Source: Schizophyllum amplum
Lineage: Eukaryota; Basidiomycota; Agaricomycetes; Agaricales; Schizophyllaceae
Assembly: GCA_007026445.1 (NCBI GenBank)
Contig: VDMD01000204.1
Span: forward strand, 1-34,896
Direction of reading: 5' to 3'
DNA: 34,896 nucleotides
Each line of letters begins with the position of its first letter. Position 1 is the first letter of the stretch. Of this stretch, positions 10,959 through 22,900 are shown piece by piece. The position numbers and the translations under genes were made by a program. Below the pieces are notes generated by a model. That model saw only the letters and a list, made by a program, of their open reading frames with translations, was not told where the DNA came from and did no database searches.

Positions 10959-11510
10959 AACCGGCATTATGTCCCTTGCTCGTCGCCTTCACCTTCGCCT
11001 TCACTTCCCCTTGCTCTACCACCACAGATTCCAGATTTTTCTCGCTCCTATCAAACAAATATGTAGAGGGGTTACACTTAGAGGGTAGACCGGACTGTAG
11101 ACTAACTTACATTTATCGGTGGCTTGCTAATGTATCCAGCAGCTTGCTTATTTATCCAGCGCCAGCAGTCACTTTACTTACTCACATGCACTCACTAGTT
11201 ATGGCAAGCTCTGTAACATCTTGGTTCTTGGATAGACTGTATAAAGTAGCAATCGACTTTTCGACGATGTTTTTAAGTTGGAAGTTCCGAGCAGTGATAA
11301 GCAATTGGTGACCGATGGTATATCTGCTACTAATGTCCCCATGCTGGTGGGACATGCGATCTCGAATTCGTGTTCGTCCTGTGGAGGCAGCAGTGCAAAG
11401 ACGAACTTCAAACAAGCCCAAGCGCGTAAAGCCTACGGCATCTGCCGTGAAGCCCGGCTACCGGCAATCGGGCAATAGCACAGACGCAGGTTGCGTCTGT
11501 TTCTCCCATC
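10959..11510. other. Spacer between the MFS and PEX16 genes
   Basis: About 550 bp without a supported gene. It contains the MFS 3' end and the PEX16 promoter. Two copies of TATCCAGC lie about 23 bp apart near 11130-11162. Open frames here on both strands have no recognisable content. Confidence 0.45.
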
Positions 11511-12876
11511 ATGAAGGCGGCGGCTGCGCTCGCTCAGTACGAGTCCTTCCTCATCACCAATGTCTCGACGATCTCCACCCTCGAGTCGTCCCTTCGCTCC
11601 CTCACCTGGTTCCTTCCTGGCAGATTCAAGGATGCCGAGCTCGTCTCCGAAGCGCGTCAGCGGCTTGTCCCCCTCCCCTTCGCGCCGATTCTGACCCTTA
11701 TGTCCCAGTCTCGGCCTCCCTGAACGCGATGAGCCTCTACCACGACACTCTGCTGGCCCGTGTCGCTGCTGCAGACCCCAAGTACCGCCCGCTTATCCCC
11801 ACCTCGCTCCATACGCGCTTCACGCGTGCGTGGGCCGACCGGAGCGCGCAGTACAAGTGGCTGGCACGCGCTCTCGAGCTTATTCGCTTCACCGAGCTTA
11901 TGCTTGAGATGATTCTGAGGCGCAAGGCATCGGAGAAGAACCGCTGGCGGGGAGTTGTGTTTCTTGAGGCCATCAAGTGCGTCACTGACCACTGCGCGCG
12001 ATTTCTATGCTAATAACTCTCCAGAGCCATTCTTCGCATCCTTCTACTGCGGATGACCCGGCGACCTATCGTGTCCCCTCCCATTCCCGAGCGCGAGTTC
12101 GATCCAGAGTCGCTTTCCGCCCCGCCAGCGTCGGCCTCGGTGTCATCTTCCCCCACGCTTGCCCCATCCTCTCCTTCATCCTCGCGTCCCGTAACCCCAG
12201 AGCACCTGAAGAACAATCAGGTCCCCCTCCCACCTCACCCTCTTCTCACCCCGCCTTCAGTCTCTCGCTCACGTAACGATGTGGAAGACTTCCTGCTACC
12301 GAAGGCGCTTACCCCGTCCGCCGTGAAACCGCCTCTGGCGCTTGTGCGGCCATTCTCGTCACCGACCGAGTGGCTTGCCGAGATCATGTACATCCTTCGT
12401 CCGCTGGTCTACGGTATGTCATGCTCATTCCAGTGCGGCGCCGTCCATCTGACCGTCATGCAGTGTCCATGATGGTCAATGACAGGCGGTCATCCCGGCC
12501 GCTCGTCACAGCGCTCATGATGGAGTTGCTGTCGCGCAACCTCCGTCGTGCGCCACCAGCATCTGCGGCCCTCGAGCGCGAGGAGTATGCACGGCGTGAC
12601 CGCGATATGCTGTGGTACCTGTTCCGAGGGACTCTTTGGCAGTCGTACACACGGTGCGCCTCTCTGCATTTGTTTCCCTAAACTGCTCTGACCTGGCAAC
12701 AGGCCCAAGCTCGAGTCTTTCGCGGAAGCGACGGCACATCGTCCGCTGCTTGGCCTGGTAGGGTCGTTTGTAAGGGATTGGGTGCCCTTGATCGACGAGT
12801 ATTACTATTGTGGGTGCTCTCAGATGCCTGTAGCCTGCAGACTGCTAATGGAACTTGTGCAGACACTGCTCCTTAA
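11511..12876 (+). CDS. PEX16: Peroxin PEX16, peroxisomal membrane biogenesis protein
   Basis: Six exons: 11511-11655, 11709-11976, 12025-12413, 12464-12653, 12703-12809 and 12863-12876, giving 370 residues. The N-terminus, YESFLITNVSTISTLE followed by SSLRSLTWFLPGRFKDAEL, is the strongest PEX16 signature. LSASLNAMSLYHDTLL comes next. The family's C-terminal part is visible as EIMYILRPLVY, RDMLWYLFRGTLWQSYTR and IDEYYYYTAP. A Ser/Pro-rich insert (about residues 150-230) separates the two halves. In the known family, Pex16 is an integral peroxisomal membrane protein that helps insert other membrane proteins with Pex3 and Pex19. The last exon is only 14 nt and encodes the end of the protein. Confidence 0.92.
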
Positions 12877-13299
12877 ATTATTGGAAACTATTCTTCTGCT
12901 TGCTTCGCCGCACTTCCCAACGACGTCACCATTTCGCTCGACCAAGGGCGTGAACTTGAGAAGGCATCCCAATCGATATGGATCTCATGACCGCAGCTAC
13001 CAGGGTCGTCGTGAATTGCTTGAGGCTTGTGAAAGCCCTGCTAGACCGGCATGAACAGAACACAACTAAAATAAGCGCATCCGGAGGTAAGGTCATTCGG
13101 GAGAAGCTGATATCCCGTGGAATGGAAGTCTTGCCGCGAGAGTGTCCTGGTGAGCTTCGAGCAGATCAGGCTGGCGGCCCGGATCTCGTGCTGACGTCTG
13201 CAGCTGTTCGGCCCTGGACACCCACCCCAGCGCGAGCCTTATATCTGCCTCATATAACGCCCATCACCTCCCGCGGTACACCGTCTGCTTCCCCCTACC
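12877..13299. other. Spacer between PEX16 and the cupin gene
   Basis: Contains the PEX16 3' end and the cupin promoter. TATA-like motifs (CTTATATCTGCC and CATATAACGCC) lie 45-65 bp before the cupin start. No gene was seen. Confidence 0.4.
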
Positions 13300-14212
13300 A
13301 TGCCTTACTCCGTCCCCTACGATCTGCCCGACATTCGCCGCGTCGTAACGGGGAACAACGACTCCGCACAAGGCATCGTCACGCACAACGAGACCGTCCC
13401 GGGCGAGCCGATGGGTCTTGTAGAGGGTGCGCGCGGCACAACGCTGTGGGTGACCACGGACGGTATTCCGACGAATGACAACAACTCGACGTACGCATAG
13501 GTGCAAGCGCTGTTCGCTCCGCAATCGAATTGACATGCGTACAGGGAGGACGGCGCGCGCCGGCCGCTGTCTACGGAGCAGAACCTTGGCCTCGCACCTC
13601 CTGACGGGACGAGCTTGCGCTCGACTGATCTGGCGCCGGGCGCGGTGACGCCGATGGTACGCGCTGTTCTGACTGCTCAGAGACTCTGTTGACTGTAGCA
13701 GCACCGCACGGCTACGGTCGACTACAACATCCTCGGTGCGTGGCGTAGCTTGCGCGTCTCCGGCTTAGCTGACCGCGGCCCCGTCCCCATGTCGTCCACC
13801 ACATCGTCCTCTCTTCTCTTGTCCTGTCTCCCCACAACCCCTCGTTTCCCCACTCTCCCTCCCTTCCCCGCCTCCGCATCTTTCGCTTCCATCGGCCTGC
13901 GGCCCGCGGCCCGCAGTCTCCGGCGAGGCCATCCTCGTGATGGACGACGGCTCCGAGGTGCACCTCCGCAACCCAGGCGATGTCGCTATCCAGCGCGGCG
14001 CGATGCACGCATGGCGCAACCCTTCGCCGGACCGCTGGGCGCGGTGGATCTCCGTCCTCATGGGTGCGTCCCCGGCGTGCGTGAATGGGCGCACGCTGCC
14101 GACGGAGGCGTATGGGTATGAGGTGTACGAGGCGAGAAAGATGGCGGGTGATGATGTGGTAAAGGCGAATGAAATCAAGGAGGGTGCGAAGAGGGAGGAG
14201 GTGAAGGCATAG
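13300..14212 (+). CDS. Cupin-domain protein
   Basis: Four exons: 13300-13490, 13545-13656, 13699-13735 and 13917-14212, giving 211 residues. The N-terminal half, DIRRVVTGNNDSAQGIVTHN and LWVTTDGIPTNDN, is typical of fungal small cupins. The barrel motifs follow: MQHRTATVDYNIL, VSGEAILVMDDGSEVHLRNP, and GDVAIQRGAMHAWRNPS with a likely metal-binding His. Reaction and substrate are unknown; relatives are often annotated only as cupin 2 domain proteins. The third intron (13736-13916, 181 nt) is more than three times longer than most in this window, and the exon before it has only 37 nt. The C-terminus is Lys/Glu-rich. Confidence 0.85.
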
Positions 14213-14342
14213 CAATGACAAGGGGGAATTCAACATCATCTATTTGGCTTTGTTTTCGTGCGGGTCCGCAGTCAGGCTTGGCGGCTTTTTCCGAAATTAT
14301 GTTCAACTTTTTGAAACTGTACTCCTTTTCGTTCTTTCATAC

Positions 14343-15275
14343 ATGAGTCCATCCAGCAGCATCGAGGACTTCGAACGCGTCCTCCGCAAGAGTGAAAATA
14401 TCGTCGTAGTCGCTGGCGCCGGGCTCTCCGCCGCGTCCGGCATCCCTACCTTCCGGGACGCAGTCGGGCTCTGGCTTGGGCACGATCCCGCGACCCTAGC
14501 CACGCCAAGCGCGTTCGCAGCGAATCCCAGCCTGGTATGGCAGTTCTACCACAAGCGGCGCGGGGTCGCCCTGGCTGCCCAGCCGAACCCGGGGCATTTC
14601 GCGCTGGCGATGCTCTGCGAGCCGGCGCACTTGCGTGTCGTGGCGCCGCGCGCGAAGTCCTTCACGCTGGTCACGCAGAACGTAGATGGGCTGAGTATGA
14701 GGGCGAGGAAGGATGTTCATAAACGACAAGTGGAAAGGGGCAGCGCGGGGTCTGGGGATGTCGCGTCGCCGCACCCGTTGTACGAAATGCACGGTCGGGT
14801 GTTGGACACGATTTGTACTGCGTGTGGGCATAGGGAGCATAACGGGTCGAGCCCGCTATGCCCTAGCCTGGGTGATGCATCCTTGGAGAACGCTGACAAC
14901 GCGCAGAGCATCGCTCTAGAGGACCTGCCGCGCTGCGCTCAATGCGGCGGGTTGCTGCGCCCTGGCGTTGTCTGGTTCGAGGAGGTTCCGCACCACATGG
15001 ACCAGATACAGGAGAGAGTTGACGCTGCAGACCTTTGCATGGTTGTTGGCACCTCGTCTACCGTGAGTGACATACATAAATCTCCGGCCGCGACCCTCAG
15101 TTGATTTGTGTACTTTCAGGTTCAGCCCGCGGCCGGTTACGCTTACGATGTGGGAGAGAACGGGGGGACAGTTGCTGTGTTCAATCTGCAGCGATCGGAG
15201 GGCGACGAGTACGCTGACTTCCTCTTCCTCGGGCCTTGCGAAGATACACTGCCTCGAATTTTGTTGAATCTGTGA
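14343..15275 (+). CDS. NAD-dependent protein deacylase, class III (SIRT5-like) sirtuin
   Basis: Two exons, 14343-15062 and 15120-15275, giving 291 residues. Sirtuin motifs in order: [19 protein letters not shown] (NAD binding), [30 protein letters not shown], and LYEMHGRV with the catalytic His. Two Cys pairs, CTACG and CAQCG, form the zinc site. [14 protein letters not shown] and [14 protein letters not shown] follow. FYHKRR places a Tyr and an Arg three residues apart, the pair that in human SIRT5 (Tyr102 and Arg105) recognises succinyl and malonyl lysine, so acidic-acyl removal is a reasonable inference. An upstream in-frame extension exists, but the first ATG in good agreement with the family is at 14343. 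It lies 130 bp after the cupin gene and 79 bp before RRP36. Confidence 0.9.
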
Positions 15276-15354
15276 TTGAAGTATGTAGGGAACCCGGGCC
15301 GTTGTACCGAAGCGCTCGATCGACGATCACACTTTCCTCGTCCCGCCATCCAAG

Positions 15355-16814
15355 ATGCCTCGCCGACCTCGCCCCAACACTCGTACGCCCCCCACTAACG
15401 CGAAGGGCGATGATACTAGAACGAAAGCACATAAGCCTGCGAGAGCATCGGATGCACACTCCAAAGCTACCACGTCGCGCGTCGCGGTCCCCTCGTCGAA
15501 GAAGCGCCCGGCACTCATAGACGAAGACGAAGACGTCAGCGAGGAAGACCGACTGAACTCACAGGATGAAACAGAGGATGGAGAAGACGATATGAGTGAC
15601 GAAGACGGCTTGATGCCCGAAGAGGAGGAGGACGACGACGACATTGACGCCGACCGAGTTGTCCAATGGGTGGACGATGACGAGGAGACGATGGGCCGAG
15701 ATGTAGAGGGTGAGAGCGATGAGGAGGAGGAGTACTCTGACGAAGAGACTGCTCCGGCCCAAGGTCGCAAGGAAGATATAGTGCGTCTCCGCCGTTCACT
15801 TGTACATTTCCACTGATGATATCTCGTATAGACACCCTTGCTACAAGGTGTGCACATATGATCGATCCAGTATATTGCAACCCCTCACATTCCTTGCAGA
15901 CATCTCCGACATTCCCTTTGGAACACTGCGAAAGGCACAGCGCTCTCTCGCGCAGGCGGTCGAGGACGAGAGCGACTCTGGCTCCGAAGACGCATCTAGC
16001 GATTCCGAAGCAGATGATTCCGGCCCAGAGACCGCAACGCTGAAGGGCAAAGAACCAGAAAGAGTAGAATGGAGCGCCCATCCTAAGAAGGACATCGCAA
16101 AGCGCTCTAGCAAGCACGCGTACGACCCCTTACATTCCATATCCTGCCGCCGCTCACAGCACTCCCAGACCTACGGAGGTTACCTCCAAGAAGCCTGTAA
16201 CGCGCAGAAGACAAGTAGTCGAGGCTCCCAACATCGTGCGTCCTTGCTCTTGCATCGTACAGCTCACCTCACTGACAAAACAAATCCAACAGCAACCCCG
16301 GGACCCCCGCTTCCTCCCCCTCACCGGCGAACTCGCCCCACAAAAGTTCAAGCAATCCTACGCCTTTCTCGCCGACATGCACCGCACCGAGCTCGCCACC
16401 CTCCGCGACAATCTCTCTCGCGCGCGCAAACTCCTTGCCAACTCCCCCCGGCACCTCCACGACGAGCGCACGCGCGAAGTCGACACGCTCGAGCGCGCGC
16501 TCAAGAAGGCCGAGAGCGCCGTACACCGCGACAAGCGCGACGAGGTCGAGCAGCGTGCGCTAGAGCGGGCCGCAAAAGAGGAGAGGGAGCGCCGCGCGCA
16601 GGGGAAGGGGAGCTGGTACATGAAGGAGAAGGAGAGGCGAGAGCTGCTGACGAGGGCAAGGCATGATGCGTTGGCGGCGGAGGGAGGGAAGTCTGCGGTG
16701 TCGAAGGCGATCGACAAGAAGAGGAAGAAGATTGCGCAGAAGGAGAAGAAGGCTCGGCCATATGCAAAGGGGACAAACGCAGATCGTCCGGTGAAGCGGC
16801 GGAAAGTAGCGTAG
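15355..16814 (+). CDS. RRP36: RRP36, small-subunit rRNA biogenesis protein
   Basis: Five exons: 15355-15780, 15832-15847 (16 nt), 15900-16119, 16160-16235 and 16293-16814, giving 419 residues. The N-terminal third is strongly acidic (runs of Glu and Asp), as in many nucleolar proteins. The RRP36 core starts with ISDIPFGTLRKAQRSL. HATPRPTEVTSKKPVTRRR and then RDPRFLPLTGEL follow, with FKQSYAFLADMHRTELATLR. The C-terminal coiled coil ends in GSWYMKEKERRELL and a basic tail, RPVKRRKVA. In yeast, Rrp36 is part of the early 90S/SSU processome, needed for pre-rRNA cleavages leading to 18S rRNA. The 16-nt exon is needed to keep frame. The gene converges with the CorA gene, with 236 bp between. Confidence 0.9.
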
Positions 16815-17050
16815 TAGCGCTGGCTGTATCGCTCACCGTCATCCCTTCGTACTACATCCGAGATACGAGTCGACAGCATGCGTATCTATATCAAGTCTGT
16901 ATGCGAGAGCACGAAAGCAATCAGGTATCTAGAAACAAGGTATTAGGTTGGACGCCCCGAGCGTCGCCAGCAAGTCAAGTCCATTACAAGCGCCGTACAA
17001 CCCCTTCAACGATTCAACAAACTTCTGCGACTTTCACAAAGCTTCCACAT

Positions 17051-19702
17051 TCACAAAGCCGCTGCCGCATGCCGCCGCTTCGCCTTCCTCCACCAATATC
17101 GCACCACGTTCAGGTATATGAACAGCGTGAAGACCGCGAGCGAGATCACGATGCCGAAAACATTGTACTTGCCCGAATGCCTGTTGTTCGGTACCTTGAT
17201 GTTCTGGGAGAACAAACCTGGTGTATGGATGAATATGTGTATGCACGGTGGAGAGTATGAAGAATAGTCTCCGTTGACTCTACCCACCGATAACTGCCTG
17301 GCATGTCAAGACCGCGATGGAAACGACCGTAAGGATGATGAGCGCCTTGTCGCTCCCCTGCTTTGACACGTTGACCGTGTGCCGCAATTGACTGAGATAG
17401 GCGGGGTGCGACTGGCTCAACATGCGCTCATAATGTGCAAGTGCGTGGTGTAGCGTCAGGATATGATCTACAAAAGCCACCGTCAGCATTACGCTCAGCC
17501 CGCCGAACATCCAAATCACAATCAAGACATCAACTCTCACTTACCTTGGACATCTCCCATATAGATCGCCACCTCCAGCCGCTCCTCCGGGGACGTACCC
17601 CTCCCGACCCCCGCCCTCCTCGCCGTCGTCAATAGCCGCTTCGTAATCTGCGTCACCACCTCCGACTTGCTCGCCAGCAGCCGCACCAACTGCGTCACCA
17701 GCCGCCGCGTCCGTGCCATGCGCCGCAGCGGCGTGTTGCTCAGGTTGGTGTGGCTGCTGAGATTGACCGCGGCGTTGGTCAGGCTGACCGTCTGCGCGCC
17801 AACCTCACCCTCTGCCTCGCGTGCCGAGAACGCGCGACGCCAGCGCTTGTGGACGTAGCGGCGGACGCGGCGGAGGATGGGCATAGGAGGGGGCACGGCG
17901 AAGCGTGTGCGGGTTGCGCTTGGAGGAGGCAGTTTGGTAGTTGGAAGCTTCTCCATCTCGATGACTTCGTGTTTGAATGGTGACTTCGCTTGCGACTTGG
18001 CGCTCTCTGAGTCCAACAGTGTTTCTGTGGACGAAGGGGTTGGCGCAGGGTCGTCGGGCACCTTGCCACCGAAGACGACGTCTTCGATTAAGAGACACTC
18101 CTGCTCAATCTCTTCTAAGAAGGGGAAGAAGGAGTCAACGATGGAATCTAGGACACCGTGGGCGATCCACTCTGTGAAAATAGTGAGTCTTGGGTGAAGG
18201 GGCAAGAGCGTGCACGTCCATACCCGATGACATGTCCACGACATTTTCTAGTTGCAGGATGCGATTTCTAATCCGGTCCGTGTGTTCTGCGAGAGGGGTG
18301 AGATGGAAGACAGCGTTTGATACGACGGCGCTCACCTGAAATATCCGTATAATGAAACTAGCAGCGCACCGCGTCAGCAAACGAACTACCTTGACCACGA
18401 CGTTCTTCTCACCAAGCAAATCCCTGCGCAAATGTTATGTAACGACGCTACTCAAAATGAGAAGAGCGGACACTTTCCTTCATTAAATACAACCAGATAA
18501 ATATTCGATTCGCCGACAATGCTTCCGCCTTGCTCCTCGTCGAGGTGCGCAAAGTAAGGCGCTTTGCGCTTCTCGCGACGCTGTGCGTGCGTCTCGATGA
18601 TGCGGAAGGAGACGAAGTGGTATCCAAGCTTCTGGTAAAGCTCGAACTTCTCGCGCGGGTCTTGTTGTAGGATATCCTCCAAGGTGAGCGGGTGTACGTG
18701 GAGGAGCTGCCAGTTATATGCGTTAACGAAGTGATCGAGCATGAAAGGTTTGACCACAATCACCTTTCCTATCGCCTGCAAATCACGCCATGTGGGCGAG
18801 GCGACGTCTAAAAACCAGGCTTTGGGCAGCGCAACGAGGGGTGGCGGCAAGAGAGGCATGAAAGCCGGCCGTTTGCCTTTGTTCTTGCTCTTGTGCCGCC
18901 GCCGCATGTGAGGCCCTGCTGGTGACGGAGATCGTTCTCGACTGGGTCCCTCCTGCATCATGTAGTCCTGATGCTCCTCGACTGGGTCCGCCGCAGGCTG
19001 TCTGGCGGGACGACTTCGCGCCTGCGCCCTCCGCGCCTTGCCTGAGCGCTTCAGCGCCACATCTAGTTGGCCAAGGATTGTGTTCAGCGACGATGTCGTC
19101 GTGATGCGCGGTGCAGGCGTAGGTGCTTCGCCCCGGCGCCGCGAGGGGGGCTCCGCGAGCGATGGGGGTAGGTATAATGAGAAGGCGCGGGGTATCTGGC
19201 GAGCTTCCTCGCGAGCCTTGATCTGCGTCATGCGCGCAAGGATATCCTGTTCGGATGTCGCGCGGCCAAGGGTCAGCGTCGAAGAGGAGCGCCCGCGTCG
19301 CCGACGTCGGCGGAGACGGTGCGATCGGCCGTCTGAAGATGATGAAGAGGACGACGAGGAGCTCCCGGATGACGATGTATCGGACCCGCCGCCACCTCCG
19401 CGGGCCCAGCGCGCGATGGAGTGCTCGAGGACAGCGGCGAGTGCGCCGAGACGGCCGCCGCCAAAGAATGAACTAGACGACGAGGACGAGGACGACGAGG
19501 ATGAGGAGCTCGAGCTCTTGACACTGCCCGGAGACGGGGGGCGTCCTCCACGGTAGATGTCATCCTCGTCCGTATCGTCCTCGTCGTCCGTCCACTGTGG
19601 GCGTTCGATGGGGTCGCTGCGATCGACAGGCTGAAGGGCGGCGAGGATGGGGCGCGGCTTCGGGCTCGCACTGCTGCTCTGGTCATTGGCACTGCCCGAC
19701 AT
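17051..19702 (-). CDS. CorA-family divalent metal transporter
   Basis: Six exons: 19702-18474, 18423-18390, 18335-18224, 18171-17545, 17467-17288 and 17217-17051, giving 782 residues. A long cytosolic N-terminus has poly-Ser, Arg-rich and acidic stretches. The CorA core begins near residue 335 with LHVHPLTLEDILQQDPREKF and YHFVSFRIIETH, continues with RIRNRILQLENVVDMSSEW and WIAHGVLDSIVDSFFPFLEE, and ends in two C-terminal spans (IILTVVSIAVLTCQAVIG and VFGIVISLAVFTLFIYL). Family members carry Mg2+ and related cations as pentamers. The usual Gly-Met-Asn after the first span reads Ser-Gln-Asn (GLFSQNIKVPNN). Exons 2 and 3 (KDLLGEKNVVVK then VSAVVSNAVFHL) are less certain than the rest. Confidence 0.85.
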
Positions 19703-19918
19703 GACGGTGCGAGTCTAGGGGTCGCGGACACGAGCGAAGAGCGAGCGGCGGCGCAGGCAGCAGCAAGAGGGCGCCATAAAGGCGTCTGGCAACAAGCAAG
19801 CAGACTTTACCAGCTGCTTCCGGGAATCATCTCATTCGCGTGGCGCACGTGTGCCAGCGAATCATAGCAGGGCATTTACTTGCAGAACCACTGAAATGCT
19901 ACTAAACTACATACACGG

Positions 19919-22900
19919 TCAAGTCCGTCCACTCCTCTTACTAGTAGCCGACCTATCTGGATCCACGTCCTCCGGCAATACAAGCACATACCGTCCCCCC
20001 TCGAGTCGCACATCCACTGACAGCCCCGCCGACAGGGAGTCGCTCCGCCACAAAGGCGTGATCCCAAACCAGGCGCCAAGCCTCGACATCCACCGTCGTT
20101 TCTGCCTTCGATCAGCGCGCACGGGATCCCCGAGGAGCTCCTCCCAGCGATACGTTGGGCGCACACGGATGTCTGCCAGATCATGGTCCGTGCCACCGCC
20201 CGTGCCGAGTGTAGACGGTTGTCCGCGCGTCTCGAGATCCACGTCCGACATGTCAAGTTCGTGACCGCCGCGCCCGTAGTGGAACATGATCGCCTGAGAT
20301 ATTGATGAGTATTCGAGGTAGAATGAGAGGCAAATGTGGTTACCCGGCTCGTGTCGTGGAAGACCGTCTGGTTCAGCCGCAAATACAGCTTGTTGAGGAA
20401 TCCGGAGTGGAAGAGGTCACCCCGCCGTCGTGGCTTGGACATCAACCCACGTTGGATTAGGAACGTCTCCAGCACGGGTCGTGCGAGGGGCGTGTATGCC
20501 ACGCAAGTCGGATAATGAGGATTGAAATCCTTCGCATGTGTGTTGAGCGCCTTCACTGCGTCGCGGTTCCGTCGCCAGAAGTCGTCCTGTAATTCCGATC
20601 AGTAGTCGTATCGCTGAGAACAGCCAAACACCTCCGCACGCACCCAGAATATATACCACCAACACGCAGTTTCATTCGCCGTGACGACCTGCAACCGCTC
20701 GTACGCCGTCTCAAACACACCCTCACTCCCCGCCACCAACTGCCGCACCCTCAAATCCCTCTCATACGCAATCGAGCTCTCCGCCAGCCTCGTGGGATCC
20801 TGCGGTCGGTCGTACACAAATGCCAGAAACCGATAGGTCAGCACTTCCTCTTTCCATTTGCACTCCGCACGCGCATGCTGGCGGTAATCCTCTACAGCGC
20901 TCTGCAACTCAGGTAGCCGCAGCTCGATCTTGTCTTCGTTCATGGCAAGGAAGCGAGCGAGGGACGGGGTGAGGTCGAAATCCTCGTCCAGCCCGATTAT
21001 GGCGCCCGACACTTGCACTTTCTTCGAGTACTTGAGCGTCACGTCGAATCCGCTGCCTAGTTGGCGCTTCTTCCACCGGAGGTGCCCGCGTCGTCCGATC
21101 TTCAGCTCGCAGTGATGGAAATGTTGAGCGTGCTCGGCGGTATACCGCGTCCTAGAGCAGCACCAATAATTGGCGGAGCCGATGGGCTACAATAGAAGTC
21201 AGGAGACCGCACAGTGTTCTCGAATGTAAAAACCTACAGTCGTATGTTCGTATGGCCATCGCACAGTCTGCCCCTCCAGCGCTCGAAGGCACAGCCGTAC
21301 GTGCTTGCGCCGACGAATATCCTGACTCGAGTTCTGCTGTATGTACGCGTCCAAATCCGCCAGCTCCCGGATAACAGCGAGCGGTCCCTCGTCATAGCGA
21401 ATGACCAGCGTCGGCGGAAACGGTATCCACCACGCATTGCCAAAGTGAGCCTTGCAGTTGACAATTTGATGCCTGCCCGAAGGCCTCCAGTAGCAGTCTG
21501 GGCCAATGTAGTGCTGCTGAATGATGTCGCGCATGCGTAGGAAGCGCGGGCTATCTGGACCCGTCGTGAGCGTTACAGCGCGGCGATAGGCCATCAGGCC
21601 CTCCTCGCGTAGAATCTTCAGGACATCAGTGAGCCTCTCCTATTCTCTTCGCGGTGCGGGATAGCCCCCACCTTCAGATTCTCCACATGCCTCTCTCCCG
21701 GACTTCCTGCAAAGTCCAGCAGATATGGCGGGTACTCCGAATCTCTCCCCTCCGCGAAAAGCATCTTCTGTTTTGAAGGAATCCTACATTGCGTGTTGGT
21801 GAGCAGTAAAGTCGATATCGACTCCTGCCAGATCCGTCGCTTGGCGTGCAGAGAGAATGGGGTGAGGTCCAGGCTGGTTATAGACGTTAGAGATCAAACC
21901 GTTCGTGACACCAGGCGAAGCTCACTGGGGAGAAAACATGTCGATACCTGGCAGTGGGCGGGTGAGCAATCGCATGAGGAGGCAACACTGAAGAACGTAC
22001 TGAAGTCGATCCGACGGGTCCAGCGCTTTATCCAGCGCTGCACGAATGCAAAGTTGATGATCGAGAAATCTGCGAGCACGTCAGATAATCCAGGACACGT
22101 AACGTCATCCCAAACTGACAAATGCTTAAACCATAAGTTAGGATATAAATGCTATGCGGCACATCAATATGTTTCCATGCGGACAAAATAGGCGGTTTGA
22201 CTTACACGTATAGTACGTATGTGTTCAACACGTCCTTCCCCGGCACGTCGAAAATAACGACCAACGCGACTATTGACGTCGCCACGTAGTTCAGCCTCGA
22301 CACCCACTCGCTGGCGTTGTTCACAGGGTCGAGGAACGGCGCATAAAGGCCCTGCGCAATGAAGAACCCGATCGTCGTGCAGAGTAGCAGCACCTGCCGC
22401 ACGATGGGAACCGTGGTGTATGACACCGATCGGAAAACGCAGTTATTGTTGGCGAAGACGGCGGTGATGACGAGAGTGCTGAGTTTAGCAAAGTGGTAGA
22501 TGGACTGGTAAGTGCCCCAATTGCGGCGGAAGCCTGTATTGTGGTAAACATATGTTACGAAGGACTGCGATTAAAATCAAGGGCCACTTACCTGAGTATA
22601 GGAAGGCGAAGGGATTATTGTCTCGGCCCAACAGACGTCTGTATTCGCTGTCCATTTCGATCGAATTCCGCTTTCGCCCCAATTCGGTGTAATGGTCAAC
22701 CTACGATATGCGTCAGAATCATTGACGCTGAAGAAAAATATGTGCTTGCCTTGGGTACTGATTGCTTGATAACGCGTCGGAGGGATATTGGGAACCAGAT
22801 GGTCAACTACACAGATTCAGATCGCCGTCACTGCGCAACAACGTACACCTACGAAGATGACCACTACAGATGCCAGTATGATGATGACCGGCGCATAGTT

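Noticed and set aside
19038..19556. Long plus-strand frame opposite the CorA N-terminus
   Set aside because: Composition mirrors the poly-Ser and acidic codons of the minus-strand gene. No domain-like sequence was seen.
22681..22806. Alternative reading of exons 5-6 of the large membrane protein (VDHLVPNIPPTRYQAISTQ)
   Set aside because: It looks plausible locally but cannot be joined in frame to the next exon. The LTIWFPISLRRVIKQSVPK reading joins on both sides and closes the whole frame.
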